Shown: positions 26,182 to 34,540, numbered from the stretch's first letter. The stretch: DNA of 64,000 nucleotides from Microbacterium sp. SSM24 (GCF_025989145.1 NZ_JAPDNQ010000001.1:1426001-1490000), one strand, 5' to 3'. Numbers and translations: made by a program. Notes: generated by a model not told the origin, from the letters alone.

Positions 26182-26469
26182 ATGGCCGACAAGTCCATCA
26201 CCAAGACCGAACTCGTCGCGAGCATCGCCAGCGCGACCGGACAGAGCCAGTCCGCCGTGTCGGGCGTGCTCGACTCCCTCTTCTCCACCGTCTCCGAGGC
26301 GGTCGCCAAGGGCAGCAAGGTCTCGATCCCCGGCTGGATCTCGTTCGAGCGCGTCGAGACCTCGGCTCGCACGGGCCGCAACCCGCAGACCGGTGCGGAG
26401 ATCAAGATCCCCGCCGGCCAGCGCGTCAAGGTCACCGCCGGCTCGAAGCTGAAGGCCGCCGTCAAGTGA
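26182..26469 (+). CDS. HU-family DNA-binding protein
   Basis: A 95-residue histone-like protein starting MADKSITKTELVASIASATGQSQSAV. It has the HU/IHF layout: helical dimer core, then the DNA-clasping arm with the signature GRNPQTGAEIKIPAGQRVKVTAGSKLK near the C-terminus. It bends and compacts DNA. The ATG at 26182 was chosen because GGAGGA lies about nine bases upstream; the open frame extends much further upstream without HU features. It lacks the long Lys/Ala-rich tail of mycobacterial HupB, so it is the short form. It is monocistronic, and a GNRA-loop hairpin lies about 100 bp downstream. Confidence 0.92.
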   Translation: MADKSITKTELVASIASATGQSQSAVSGVLDSLFSTVSEAVAKGSKVSIPGWISFERVETSARTGRNPQTGAEIKIPAGQRVKVTAGSKLKAAVK

Positions 26470-26570
26470 CGCGAGGTCGGATCAATGCTGCGGAGCGGCG
26501 TTGATGCGACTCGGGTCAGGTTGAGTAGGCCGCGCAGCGACCGTATCGAAACCGGATAACGACCACACAA

Positions 26571-26604
26571 GGAGGGGGATGCCGCGCGAGCGGCATCCCC
26601 CTCC
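26571..26604 (+). terminator. Terminator after the HU gene
   Basis: A perfect 15-bp stem (26571-26585 with 26590-26604) with the GNRA-type loop GCGA. The -10 of the next gene begins 13 bases later. Confidence 0.85.
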
Positions 26605-26616
26605 TGCGTGTCGACG

Positions 26617-26622
26617 TAGGCT
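26617..26622 (+). promoter_or_regulatory. Leaderless -10 hexamer for the CopD-CtaG gene
   Basis: TAGGCT, seven bases before the ATG at 26630. Confidence 0.55.
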
Positions 26623-26629
26623 TGACCAT

Positions 26630-28606
26630 ATGAGTCCCCGCGCCCTGCGGGCCGCAGGGCCCGTCATCCTCGTCGCCTCGGCGCTCGTGGTGCTGGTGTG
26701 GGCTCTCGTGTTCGGCGGCGGCGCCGCTCCCCTCGCGATCGGCGATCCGGGACCGGTCGCCCGCTGGGGACTTCCCGTCGTCAAGCTCTTCGTCAACCTC
26801 TCTGCGGCGGGCATGGCCGGCGCGCTGGTCGTCGCGCTGTTCGCCCTGAAGTCGGGCGAACGCGAGTTCGACATCGCGCTCGACACGGCATCCGTGTCGG
26901 CCGCCGTCTTCACCGTGTCCGCGGCCGCGACCGGGTTCCTCACCTTCATCGACGCGTTCAACCCTGCGATCGACGCCGGTCCGGAGTTCGGCGCGCAGCT
27001 CGGGCGATTCCTCGTGGAGACCGAGGTCGGCCGCACGTGGCTCATCACCACGGTCGCCGGTGCCGCGCTGACCGTGCTGACCTTCGCCGTGCGGTCGTGG
27101 ACGGCGACCTTCTTCGTCGCGATCCTCGCGCTGGCGGCTCTCGTTCCGATGGGCACGCAGGGCCACTCCGGTGAGGAGGCGAACCACCACGAGGCGATGA
27201 CGGCGCTGATCCTCCACATCATCGCCGCGGCCGTCTGGCTCGGCGGCCTGCTCCTCATGGTGCTCGTGCGTCCGCTCCTCGGCCGCGACCGGCTCGCCAC
27301 CGTCCTCGCGCGGTACTCGAGCATCGCGCTGGCCGCGTTCATCGTCGTCGCCGTCTCCGGAACGGTGCGCGCGGCGATCGGCCTGCGTGACTGGTCCGCC
27401 CTGTTCTCGCCGTACGGTGCGATCCTCATGGTGAAGGTCGTGGCACTGGTGGTGCTCGGCTTCCTCGGAGCCTGGTACCGACTCCGGCTGATCGGACGGC
27501 TCCGGGAGGACGCGGCATCCCGCACCTTCTGGACCCTCGTCGTCGGCGAGCTCGTGCTCATGGGCGCGGCCAGCGGTGCGGCGGCGGCGCTCGCCCGCAC
27601 GCCCCCGCCGGTTCCGTCGGAGCCGCCCGCAGCGCGCACGCCCGCCGAGGTGCTCACCGGCGCTCCGCTCCCGCCCGAGCTGACCACGGATCGCTGGCTG
27701 ACCGCGTGGAACGTCGACCTGCTGTGGGCGGTGATCGCCGGTTTCGCGGTCTTCTTCTACCTGGCCGGAGTGTGGCGCCTGCGCCGGCGCGGCGACGAGT
27801 GGCCGCTGTACCGCACGATCATGTGGGTCGCCGGCATGGCATTGCTGGTGTGGGTGACCGGCGGCGTGATCAACGTCTACCAGGACTACCTGTTCAGCGT
27901 GCACATGGTCGGGCACATGCTGCTGACGATGGCGATTCCGGTGCTTCTGGTGGCCGGGGCGCCGGTGACCCTGGCCGCGCGCGCGATCCGCAAGCGCGAC
28001 GACGACACGCGCGGCGGCCGCGAATGGATCCTGTGGGCGGTGCACTCGCCCGTGTCGCGCGTGCTCACGAACCCGTTCGTCGCGGCGGGACTGTTCATCG
28101 GCTCGCTGTGGGTGTTCTACTACACCGACCTGTTCCGGTGGTCGCTCTACGATCACCTCGGTCACGAGTGGATGGTGGCCCACTTCCTGGTGACCGGCTA
28201 CCTCTTCGCGCTCACCCTGATCGGCATCGACCCGGTGCCGTATCGGCTGCCGTACCCCGGTCGACTTGTGCTGCTCATCGGCGTCATGGCGATGCACGCC
28301 TTCTTCGGCATCGCGATCATGATGCAGAGCGGTCTGATGGTGGCCGAGTGGTTCGGATCGATGGGACGGACCTGGGGGATGCTGCCCCTCGACGACCAGT
28401 ACTTCGGCGGCGGTGTCGCCTGGTCGATCGGCGAGATCCCCACGCTCATCCTCGCGATCGTCGTGGCGATCCAGTGGAGCCGCACGGATGCGCGCGATCA
28501 GAAGCGCCGGGATCGCCACGCCGACCGCACCGGCGACGCCGAGCTCGAGGCGTACAACGCGCACCTCGCGGAGCTGGCCGAGCGCGACGCCCGCAGCGCG
28601 CGCTGA
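26630..28606 (+). CDS. CopD-like copper protein fused to CtaG-type cytochrome oxidase assembly factor
   Basis: A 658-residue polytopic membrane protein. The N-terminal half (about 1-340) has eight or nine helices of the CopD copper-import family, with GTQGHSGEEANHHEAM near residue 182. A Pro-rich linker follows at about 325-345. The C-terminal half (about 355-630) is a CtaG/caa3-assembly domain with SVHMVGHMLLTM near 425 and HEWMVAHFLVTG near 512, whose histidines are candidate copper ligands. The fusion is common in actinobacteria and probably loads copper into cytochrome c oxidase. The start at 26630 is set by the TAGGCT hexamer. It converges on the next gene with a three-base gap. Confidence 0.85.
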   Translation: MSPRALRAAGPVILVASALVVLVWALVFGGGAAPLAIGDPGPVARWGLPVVKLFVNLSAAGMAGALVVALFALKSGEREFDIALDTASVSAAVFTVSAAATGFLTFIDAFNPAIDAGPEFGAQLGRFLVETEVGRTWLITTVAGAALTVLTFAVRSWTATFFVAILALAALVPMGTQGHSGEEANHHEAMTALILHIIAAAVWLGGLLLMVLVRPLLGRDRLATVLARYSSIALAAFIVVAVSGTVRAAIGLRDWSALFSPYGAILMVKVVALVVLGFLGAWYRLRLIGRLREDAASRTFWTLVVGELVLMGAASGAAAALARTPPPVPSEPPAARTPAEVLTGAPLPPELTTDRWLTAWNVDLLWAVIAGFAVFFYLAGVWRLRRRGDEWPLYRTIMWVAGMALLVWVTGGVINVYQDYLFSVHMVGHMLLTMAIPVLLVAGAPVTLAARAIRKRDDDTRGGREWILWAVHSPVSRVLTNPFVAAGLFIGSLWVFYYTDLFRWSLYDHLGHEWMVAHFLVTGYLFALTLIGIDPVPYRLPYPGRLVLLIGVMAMHAFFGIAIMMQSGLMVAEWFGSMGRTWGMLPLDDQYFGGGVAWSIGEIPTLILAIVVAIQWSRTDARDQKRRDRHADRTGDAELEAYNAHLAELAERDARSAR

Positions 28607-28609
28607 GGA

Positions 28610-29671
28610 CTACGGCGTCTCGGGTCCGCCGACGGTGATCGACGCGGTCCCGTCGGGCTGGACCTCGATCTCGCCGTCGACGATGAAGGGGACGTCCTCG
28701 CTGACGTGCGTGATCGATCCGTCGAACAGGGAGCGGATGTCGACCTCGATGTGCGCGACGGCCTGGCTCGGGACGATCTTCCAGCCCGCGCCGTCGGGCT
28801 CGACCCGCACCGTCGGCTGCTGCGCGATCGACCAGGCCGGCAGCGAATCGATGCGGTCCTGGACGTAGTACCCGAACGGGCACGCCGTGGGCTGGAGGAC
28901 CTCCTGGGTCGCGCACGACGTGAGGAACTCCTCCACCTTGTCCTGCACGACGGCGATGAACTCGTCGGTGGCCTCGGCCTGCACCTCGACGGGGAAGCTG
29001 TGGAACGGGCTGTCGGACAGCACGGCGACTCCCGGCGTCGCCGAGATCGCGGTGTCGACCGACACGGCGTACAGTCCGGGCGAGAACACGAGCATCGGCA
29101 GCGGCGCGAGCGGGTCGGCCTCCGCCCCGTCGGGCGACACCTGCCGTTTGTCGACCTCGAACCCGTTCACCGAGAACTGCATCGACCCGCGCACCTCGAG
29201 GTCCATCACGGCGAGCGGGCTCGTGGCGAACCGCCAGGTCGGCGCGAGACCGATCGAGCCCTCGCGCTCGATGTCGAACGTGGTGGTGCCGCCGTGCCCG
29301 CCGGCCTGGTAGTCGACGGTGACGTGGGTCACCGCGCCGTCGACCTGCTCCGACACGACGCGCGCGTCCTTCAGCGGAGCGAGCGCGGCAGCGCGCAGGA
29401 GGGCCTCGGACGCGGTCGCCGGGAGCCCTGCCGCCTCGAGTTCGGCGGAGTCGACCGCGACGCCGGGAAGCGCGAGCGCCTCGGCGGCGCGTCCTGCCGC
29501 CAGCGTCGACAGGTAGCGCTCGACGAACGCGGCGGGACTGTAGAACTGCTGCTGCACGGCTCCGGCGGCCGCGAGCACGGCGGCGATCAGCAGCACGCCG
29601 ACGATCGCCAGCACGGTGAGGTCGAAGGCCAGGCCGCGACGGCCACCGCGCTTCACCGCCTCCTCGTCCAC
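28610..29671 (-). CDS. Single-pass membrane protein of unknown function
   Basis: A 353-residue protein with a short cytoplasmic N-terminus, one membrane helix at about 14-40 (LAFDLTVLAIVGVLLIAAVL) and a large extracytoplasmic domain. That domain begins with a helical YSPAAFVERYLSTLAAGRAAEAL unit resembling NTF2/DUF4878-like modules. Strand-rich segments follow, with two cysteines (SCATQEV and TACPFGYYV) that could form a disulfide. No catalytic motif is visible. GTG at 29671 follows TAGACT by six bases. It converges on the copper protein gene and is divergent from the helicase. Not recognised as a named family. Confidence 0.65.
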   Translation of the reverse strand: MDEEAVKRGGRRGLAFDLTVLAIVGVLLIAAVLAAAGAVQQQFYSPAAFVERYLSTLAAGRAAEALALPGVAVDSAELEAAGLPATASEALLRAAALAPLKDARVVSEQVDGAVTHVTVDYQAGGHGGTTTFDIEREGSIGLAPTWRFATSPLAVMDLEVRGSMQFSVNGFEVDKRQVSPDGAEADPLAPLPMLVFSPGLYAVSVDTAISATPGVAVLSDSPFHSFPVEVQAEATDEFIAVVQDKVEEFLTSCATQEVLQPTACPFGYYVQDRIDSLPAWSIAQQPTVRVEPDGAGWKIVPSQAVAHIEVDIRSLFDGSITHVSEDVPFIVDGEIEVQPDGTASITVGGPETP

Positions 29672-29677
29672 GTCCCC

Positions 29678-29683
29678 AGTCTA
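29678..29683 (-). promoter_or_regulatory. Leaderless -10 hexamer for the single-pass membrane protein
   Basis: TAGACT on the minus strand, six bases before the GTG at 29671. Confidence 0.6.
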
Positions 29684-29768
29684 GGAACTTGTCGTCTCAT
29701 GCCCGAACCCGCCGTCACGGATCGTCCACCGATCTGCGGTGCGGGGCCGGGAGGCGGCATCCGCTGGC

Positions 29769-29774
29769 TACCAT
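29769..29774 (+). promoter_or_regulatory. Leaderless -10 hexamer for the Pif1-like helicase
   Basis: TACCAT, six bases before the GTG at 29781. Confidence 0.5.
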
Positions 29775-29780
29775 GAATCG

Positions 29781-31148
29781 GTGAACACGCCCCCGTTGTC
29801 AGCCGAGCAGGAGGCGCTGTTCCGGCTCATCGAAGACACGCACGAGCACGTGTTCGTGACCGGCCGTGCGGGCACCGGCAAGTCCACGCTCCTCCAGCAC
29901 CTGGCGTGGAACACGTCGAAGCAGATCGCGGTGTGCGCACCCACCGGCGTGGCCGCTCTCAACGTCGAGGGGCAGACGATCCACTCGCTCTTCCGCCTTC
30001 CGATCGGGCTCATCGCGAAGGGTGAGATCGACCAGTCGGATGCCGCGCGCAAGATCCTCAACGCGATCGACACCCTCGTGATCGACGAGATCTCGATGGT
30101 CAACGCCGACCTCATGGACGCGATCGATCGGTCGCTCCGACAGGCACGGGGGCGCCGCGCGGAGCCCTTCGGCGGCGTGCAGATCGTGATGTTCGGCGAT
30201 CCGTATCAGCTGGCGCCGGTGCCGCCGCGGGGCGACGAGCTGCGGTACATCCGCGACCACTACCGGTCGTTCTGGTTCTTCGACGCGAAGGTGTGGGTCG
30301 GAGAGGCGGCGGGCGACGGCATCATCGACATCGGCTCGTACGGCGCCGATCTCCACATCCGCGAGCTGGTCGACATCCACCGGCAGTCCGACCCGGCGTT
30401 CAAGGCGATGCTCAACGCGGTGCGGTACGGGCGCGTGACCGCCGACATCGCCCAGATCCTCAACGACACCGGTGCGCGCACGCCTCCCGACCCGAACGAC
30501 GGCGAGCATCCGATCATCACGCTCGCGACGCGCAACGACATCGTCAACAGCATCAACCGCCGCCATCTCACCGAGCTCGTGGGCCGCGAGCAGACCGCGG
30601 TCGCCGACATCAGCGGCGATTTCGGGCGGGGGGATGCCGCGTACCCGGCCGATGTCGAACTCAAGCTCAAGGTCGGGGCCCAGGTCATGTTCCTGCGCAA
30701 CGACACCCAGTCCTACGGCGAGCCGCCGCGGTGGGTGAACGGCACCATCGGCACGGTGACGCGCATCGCGGGCGGCAGTGTGCGGGTCGAGGTCGACGGT
30801 CAGGAGTTCGACGTCGAGCCCGCGGTCTGGGAGAGGTTCCGATACGCCTACGACGCGGGGTCGAAGTCGCTGTCCCGCGAGATCGTGGCGGAGTTCACGC
30901 AGTTCCCGCTGCGCCTGGCGTGGGCCGTCACGATCCACAAGTCCCAGGGCAAGACGTACGATCGCGCCATCGTCGACCTGGGATCGGGAGCGTTCGCGCC
31001 CGGGCAGACCTACGTCGCACTGTCACGACTGACGTCGCTCGACGGGCTCTACCTCTCCCGCCCGCTGCGACCGTCCGACATCCGCGTCGATCCCGACGTG
31101 CAGCGGTTCATGGCCGGTGTGCGCGCCGGTCAGGCGGCGCAGGCCTAG
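29781..31148 (+). CDS. Pif1/RecD-like SF1B DNA helicase
   Basis: A 455-residue ATPase. Walker A is GRAGTGKST near residue 27, motif Ia is CAPTGVAALNVEGQTIHS, motif II is LVIDEISMVN near 101, and motif III is MFGDPYQLAPVPP near 142. The C-terminal motifs include TRNDIVNSIN and VTIHKSQGKTYDRAIVDLG near 385, followed by YVALSRLTSLDGL. This is the arrangement of bacterial Pif1 proteins, which unwind DNA 5' to 3' and resolve G-quadruplexes. The start GTG 29781 is set by the -10 hexamer. It ends 10 bp before a convergent heme oxygenase. There is no nuclease domain, so it is not a RecB-type enzyme. Confidence 0.9.
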   Translation: MNTPPLSAEQEALFRLIEDTHEHVFVTGRAGTGKSTLLQHLAWNTSKQIAVCAPTGVAALNVEGQTIHSLFRLPIGLIAKGEIDQSDAARKILNAIDTLVIDEISMVNADLMDAIDRSLRQARGRRAEPFGGVQIVMFGDPYQLAPVPPRGDELRYIRDHYRSFWFFDAKVWVGEAAGDGIIDIGSYGADLHIRELVDIHRQSDPAFKAMLNAVRYGRVTADIAQILNDTGARTPPDPNDGEHPIITLATRNDIVNSINRRHLTELVGREQTAVADISGDFGRGDAAYPADVELKLKVGAQVMFLRNDTQSYGEPPRWVNGTIGTVTRIAGGSVRVEVDGQEFDVEPAVWERFRYAYDAGSKSLSREIVAEFTQFPLRLAWAVTIHKSQGKTYDRAIVDLGSGAFAPGQTYVALSRLTSLDGLYLSRPLRPSDIRVDPDVQRFMAGVRAGQAAQA

Positions 31149-31157
31149 GCGCGCGGG

Positions 31158-31811
31158 TCAGGCGACCTGCGTCGCCTTGGCCGCCGCGAGATCGTCGAAC
31201 AGCTCCGTGTTGAAACGGTAGGCGAGGAGCACCTCGTCGATGACGCGCTCCTGCTCCGCGGCATCCCACGGGGCGGCATCCAACTGGTCACGGTAGACGT
31301 CCTTGAACGCCTTGGGGTCGGCGATGTCGTCGAACAGGTAGAACCCGATCCCGTTGGTCTCGAAGCCGAAGCGGCGCGCCATCAGCCGGCCGATGAACTG
31401 CCCGCCGGACAGGTCGCCGAGATAGCGCGTGTAGTGGTGAGCGACGAAGCCGCCCGCCCACGTCGCGCCGACCTCGTTGATGCGGTCGACGTAGCGCCGG
31501 GTCGTCGGAAGCGGCGTGATCGTGTCGCGCCACTCGGGCCCGACCAGGAACTCGAGGTCCGCCTCGAGCGCGGGAAGACGGGTGAGCTTGTCGCTGATGA
31601 ACACGGCCGCGACGGGATCGTTGCGCATCTGGTCGGCCGTGCGCTCGAGCGCCTCGTAGACGAACCAGTGCTGGGCGACGAGGGCGACATAGTCCTCGCG
31701 CGTCCCCTCCCCCTTCATGAGGTCGGCCATGAAGCCCGAGTGCTCGCTCGAGGAGTGGGCGCGGCTGGAACGCTCTCGCAGGGCGGTGGAGAACGGGATC
31801 GGGTCGCTCAT
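31158..31811 (-). CDS. hmuO: Heme oxygenase (biliverdin-producing)
   Basis: A 217-residue HO-1-type heme oxygenase that opens heme to biliverdin, CO and Fe2+. The proximal heme-ligand histidine is His19 in RSSRAHSSSE, and the distal-helix glycine motif is GDLSGGQFIGR near residue 135. Length and helical pattern match HmuO of corynebacteria. The -10 TACAAT lies six bases before the ATG, and a DtxR-type iron box sits just behind it, so expression should rise in iron shortage. The upstream neighbour on the same strand is a DUF2470 protein of the heme-utilisation type. Confidence 0.93.
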   Translation of the reverse strand: MSDPIPFSTALRERSSRAHSSSEHSGFMADLMKGEGTREDYVALVAQHWFVYEALERTADQMRNDPVAAVFISDKLTRLPALEADLEFLVGPEWRDTITPLPTTRRYVDRINEVGATWAGGFVAHHYTRYLGDLSGGQFIGRLMARRFGFETNGIGFYLFDDIADPKAFKDVYRDQLDAAPWDAAEQERVIDEVLLAYRFNTELFDDLAAAKATQVA

Positions 31812-31817
31812 GCGCCC

Positions 31818-31823
31818 ATTGTA
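31818..31823 (-). promoter_or_regulatory. Leaderless -10 hexamer for heme oxygenase
   Basis: TACAAT on the minus strand, six bases before the ATG at 31811, next to the iron box. Confidence 0.6.
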
Positions 31824-31829
31824 GGAGAT

Positions 31830-31847
31830 TTAGGGTGCCCTAACCTA
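31830..31847. promoter_or_regulatory. DtxR/IdeR iron box
   Basis: TTAGGGTGCCCTAACCTA, close to the TTAGGTTAGSCTAACCTAA consensus, with the arms around GTGCCC. It occupies the spacer upstream of the heme oxygenase -10, where an iron-loaded DtxR-family repressor would block transcription. Confidence 0.85.
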
Positions 31848-31861
31848 CGCGGATCTGCGGG

Positions 31862-32170
31862 TTACGCGTGCGGTCGCGGCACGACTCCCAGGACGCGGCA
31901 CGCCTCGTCGTACAGTGCGACGATCTCGCGCCGCACCTCGGGACGCTCGGAGATCGCTCCGCCCGGCCATGCGGCACGCACGTCGAGTTCCCCGCCGTCG
32001 GGCAGGGTCGCCACCCAGGTTCCGCCGTCGCCGTCGAACCCCGTCATCCGCGCGGCGACGACGTCGTCACGGCCGAACGCGCGGGCGATGAGGAGGTTGT
32101 CGTCGCCGTGGTCGCCGTTCATATGGCCGAGCACGCCGGAACGCGCCGCTTCGTCGAACTGATGGGTCAT
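31862..32170 (-). CDS. DUF2470 heme-utilisation-type protein
   Basis: A 102-residue protein that is essentially one DUF2470 domain. The signature GVLGHMNGDHGDDNLLIARAF lies near the start and the core continues with MTGFDGDGGTW. The domain is found as the C-terminal part of HugZ/HutZ heme proteins and as a stand-alone partner of heme oxygenases; the histidines of HMNGDH are candidate metal or heme ligands. It precedes hmuO by 50 bp on the same strand, with an iron box between, so hmuO can be expressed with or without it. The ATG follows TAGGCT and GGGAGG. A role in heme-iron handling is inferred. Confidence 0.85.
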   Translation of the reverse strand: MTHQFDEAARSGVLGHMNGDHGDDNLLIARAFGRDDVVAARMTGFDGDGGTWVATLPDGGELDVRAAWPGGAISERPEVRREIVALYDEACRVLGVVPRPHA

Positions 32171-32176
32171 CCTCCC

Positions 32177-32182
32177 AGCCTA
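32177..32182 (-). promoter_or_regulatory. -10 hexamer for the DUF2470 gene
   Basis: TAGGCT on the minus strand, six bases before the ATG at 32170; the gap is GGGAGG, which could double as a ribosome site. Confidence 0.5.
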
Positions 32183-32247
32183 GGAGGCGGGTGCGGTCGG
32201 CGCCGCGCGGGTGTGTTTGAATCTATGCAGATCATCGGGGGGTGAGC

Positions 32248-33516
32248 ATGAGGACCCAACCAAGGACGCGCCGAGCTGTCATGGCGGTGTCTGCCGTGCT
32301 CGCCGTCGGTCTCGCGCTCGCCGCGTGCTCGCCCACGCCGGATCTCGAGCTGGAGCTTCCGCCGCAGTCGGCGACCGCGCTGCCCGACGCCACGGTCGAG
32401 CAGCTGCAGGCCGCCGTCGAGAACGCGATGGTCTCCGCCGGGGCATCCGGGGCCATCGTCGGGGTGTGGGCACCCTGGAGCGGCAGCTGGGTGGCCGGAC
32501 TGGGTGCGCAGAGCCCCGCCGACGGAGCCGCCGAGGTCGCCGCCGACATGCAGTTCCGCGCGAGCCGGATCACGCGCCCGATGATCTGCGACGTCCTCTA
32601 CGCCGCGGTGGCCGAGGGGAAGGTGAAGCTCGACGATCCGGTGTCGGAGTGGGTGGCGAGCGTCCCCGTCCTCGAGGACGTGACTCTCGAGCAGCTGTGC
32701 GACAGCACGTCGGGCATCGGAGCGTACGCACCCCACCTCCTGCCGATGTGGCTCTCGAACCCCGAGCGCACGTGGAGTCCGCGCGAGCTCGCGAGCTTCG
32801 GACTCGGCGAGGCGCGCACGACGAAGCCGGGGGTCGCCTACCGCGACTCCGACGCCGGCTATGTGCTGCTGGGCCTCGCCCTCGAGAACGCTCTCGATGC
32901 GCCGGCCGCCGAGCTCATCGAGGAGTATGTGGCGCAGCCGCTCGGGCTGGAGCAGACGCACCTCGGCGGGCTCACCGGAGACACGGTGCTCGAGGGACTC
33001 TTCTCGCCGCCGGTCGAGGGCGGCAAGCGCAACTGCGTCGAGCCGCTGGATGTCACGGACGTCTCCCCGTCGAGCGCCTACACCGACAGCGGCGTCGTGA
33101 GCGACATCGATGACCTGGGCCGCTATGCCCAGGCGCTCGCGACGGGGGCACTGCAGCCCGGCGTCGATGACCGGTTCGCCGACCCGGCTCCGGCGGGCGC
33201 GAGTGCGCCGTCCTGGAACACGGTGGCCGGCGGGGCCGTGCAAGCGGGGTCGCTCATCGGCCAGTTCGGCGCGGTGCCGGGCTACACGACGGCGGCGTTC
33301 TCCGACCCCGGCACCGGGCTGACGATCGCCGTGGTGCTCAACAATTCGGCGGGCGGCGCCGGCTTCGGCGCCTATCTGGCGTGGGAGTTGGCCGCCATCG
33401 CGTCGAAGGCCCCGGCCGCCGCGGGTGAGGCCGCCCCCGAGGCCGGACTCCCGTGGACGGCCGAGCAGTACCACGCGGAGATCGTCAAGCGCGCGATCTG
33501 CGCTCCCGCGGCGTGA
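32248..33516 (+). CDS. Class C beta-lactamase/penicillin-binding-fold lipoprotein, predicted catalytically inactive
   Basis: A 422-residue lipoprotein with signal peptide ending LAAC. The fold signature is clear from RPMICDVLYAAVAEGKVKLDDPVSEWV and a lobby like YRDSDAGYVLLGLALE. However, the catalytic tetrad SxxK, expected where homologues read SITKPM, reads RITRPM (residues 107-110), so both the nucleophilic Ser and the Lys are Arg. The YxN element is YRD, and the third motif (HxG/KTG) is replaced by QFGAVPGYT. It is therefore probably a binding or scaffold protein rather than an enzyme. The ATG at 32248 was chosen for its spacing from GGGGGG; GTG at 32242 is possible. It overlaps the exporter gene downstream. 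Confidence 0.75.
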   Translation: MRTQPRTRRAVMAVSAVLAVGLALAACSPTPDLELELPPQSATALPDATVEQLQAAVENAMVSAGASGAIVGVWAPWSGSWVAGLGAQSPADGAAEVAADMQFRASRITRPMICDVLYAAVAEGKVKLDDPVSEWVASVPVLEDVTLEQLCDSTSGIGAYAPHLLPMWLSNPERTWSPRELASFGLGEARTTKPGVAYRDSDAGYVLLGLALENALDAPAAELIEEYVAQPLGLEQTHLGGLTGDTVLEGLFSPPVEGGKRNCVEPLDVTDVSPSSAYTDSGVVSDIDDLGRYAQALATGALQPGVDDRFADPAPAGASAPSWNTVAGGAVQAGSLIGQFGAVPGYTTAAFSDPGTGLTIAVVLNNSAGGAGFGAYLAWELAAIASKAPAAAGEAAPEAGLPWTAEQYHAEIVKRAICAPAA

Positions 33517-34397
33517 GCGCTCGGGCTCCCTCCGGTATCAGCACTCCGGCGATCCTCCTCGTCGTCGCGGGCCTCGCGTGCCAGGAGGTGGGTGCGGCGA
33601 TCGCGGTCCTGCTCTTCCCGAGCGTCGGACCCCTCGGCATGGTGATGCTGCGCCTCGTCTTCTCCGCGGTCGTACTGCTTCTCATCGCACGTCCGGCGCT
33701 CCGCGGGCACTCGCGTTCGGCGTGGACCAGCGTCGCGCTGTTCGGTCTCGTGCTGGCGACGATGAACGGCCTGTTCTACCTCGCCCTCGAACGACTGCCC
33801 CTCGGGGTCACCGTGACGATCGAGGTGCTCGGGCCGCTCGTCCTGTCGATCGTGGCGGCACGTCGCGCGTCCGCGTGGCTGTGGGCGGTCGTCGCGTTCG
33901 CGGGGGTGGTGGCGCTCGGCGGCGGCGGGTGGGACCGGCTCGACCCGCTCGGGGTCCTGTACGCACTGGGGGCCGCGGCCAGCTGGGCGTTCTACATCCT
34001 CGCCTCCGCGCGCGTCGGGCGCGAGTTCCCCAAGCTCGACGGTCTCGCGCTCGCGATGGCCGTCGGGGCGGTGATCGCACTGCCCTTCGGCATCGCCGAC
34101 GCCGGATCCGCGCTGCTGCGCTGGGACATCATCGCCCTCGGCGCGGCCGTCGCCGTGCTGTCGTCGACGATCCCGTACGCGTTCGAGCTCATCGCACTGC
34201 GGCGGCTGCCCGCGGCGGCTTTCGCGATCCTCATGAGTCTCGCGCCCGCCACGGCGGCGCTCGCCGGCTTCCTGTTCCTCGGCCAGCACCTGTCGTGGCT
34301 CGAGATGGTCGGCATCGCCCTGGTGATCGTTGCGAGCATCGGCGCGGTCCGATCGTCGGCCCGGGCAGCTCGCGAGGCGGCCGAGCCGCTGGCCTGA
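33513..34397 (+). CDS. EamA-family (RhtA-like) DMT exporter
   Basis: A 294-residue transporter with ten predicted helices in two EamA repeats. It begins at the first helix ILLVVAGLACQEVGAAIAVLLFPSVG, a sequence characteristic of RhtA-like amino acid and threonine/homoserine exporters. The repeat boundaries show YLALERLPLGVTVTIEVLGPL in the first half and ELIALRRLPAAAFAILMSLAPATAAL in the second. The GTG at 33513 overlaps the lipoprotein stop (GTGA). A partial tRNA-Gly copy begins 28 bp after its stop, so this gene marks the left border of the small island. Confidence 0.85.
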   Translation: MSARAPSGISTPAILLVVAGLACQEVGAAIAVLLFPSVGPLGMVMLRLVFSAVVLLLIARPALRGHSRSAWTSVALFGLVLATMNGLFYLALERLPLGVTVTIEVLGPLVLSIVAARRASAWLWAVVAFAGVVALGGGGWDRLDPLGVLYALGAAASWAFYILASARVGREFPKLDGLALAMAVGAVIALPFGIADAGSALLRWDIIALGAAVAVLSSTIPYAFELIALRRLPAAAFAILMSLAPATAALAGFLFLGQHLSWLEMVGIALVIVASIGAVRSSARAAREAAEPLA

Positions 34398-34424
34398 GGC
34401 GTGTGCGAACGGAACCGCTCTATG

Positions 34425-34466
34425 GAGGGGATGACGGGAATCGAACCCGCGCTATCAGCTTGGGAA
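34425..34466 (-). repeat. Displaced 3' fragment of tRNA-Gly (distal attachment site)
   Basis: A 42-bp copy of the tRNA-Gly(CCC) 3' half, from the anticodon loop to the base after the discriminator. It diverges immediately after position 34466, so it cannot fold as a tRNA. Confidence 0.8.
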
Positions 34467-34498
34467 ACTCATGCCCGGCCATATCGAGTGCCGCCCCA

Positions 34499-34540
34499 TG
34501 CAGGGGATTCGACCCTCTCACCCGCATCCTTGTTCTAGAG
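34499..34540 (-). pseudogene. tRNA-like 3' fragment inside the island
   Basis: Read on the minus strand, the segment contains a T-arm-like AGGG-TCGAATC-CCCT hairpin preceded by a TCTAGAAC loop-like stretch. The usual GTTCGAATC is missing one T and there is no matching 5' half, so it looks like a broken tRNA 3' end, possibly an earlier attachment scar. Weak evidence. Confidence 0.25.

Noticed and set aside
34425..34466. A second tRNA-Gly gene at the left edge of the island
   Set aside because: Only the 3' half matches; the sequence departs at the anticodon loop and has no D-arm or 5' acceptor strand, so it is a fragment.
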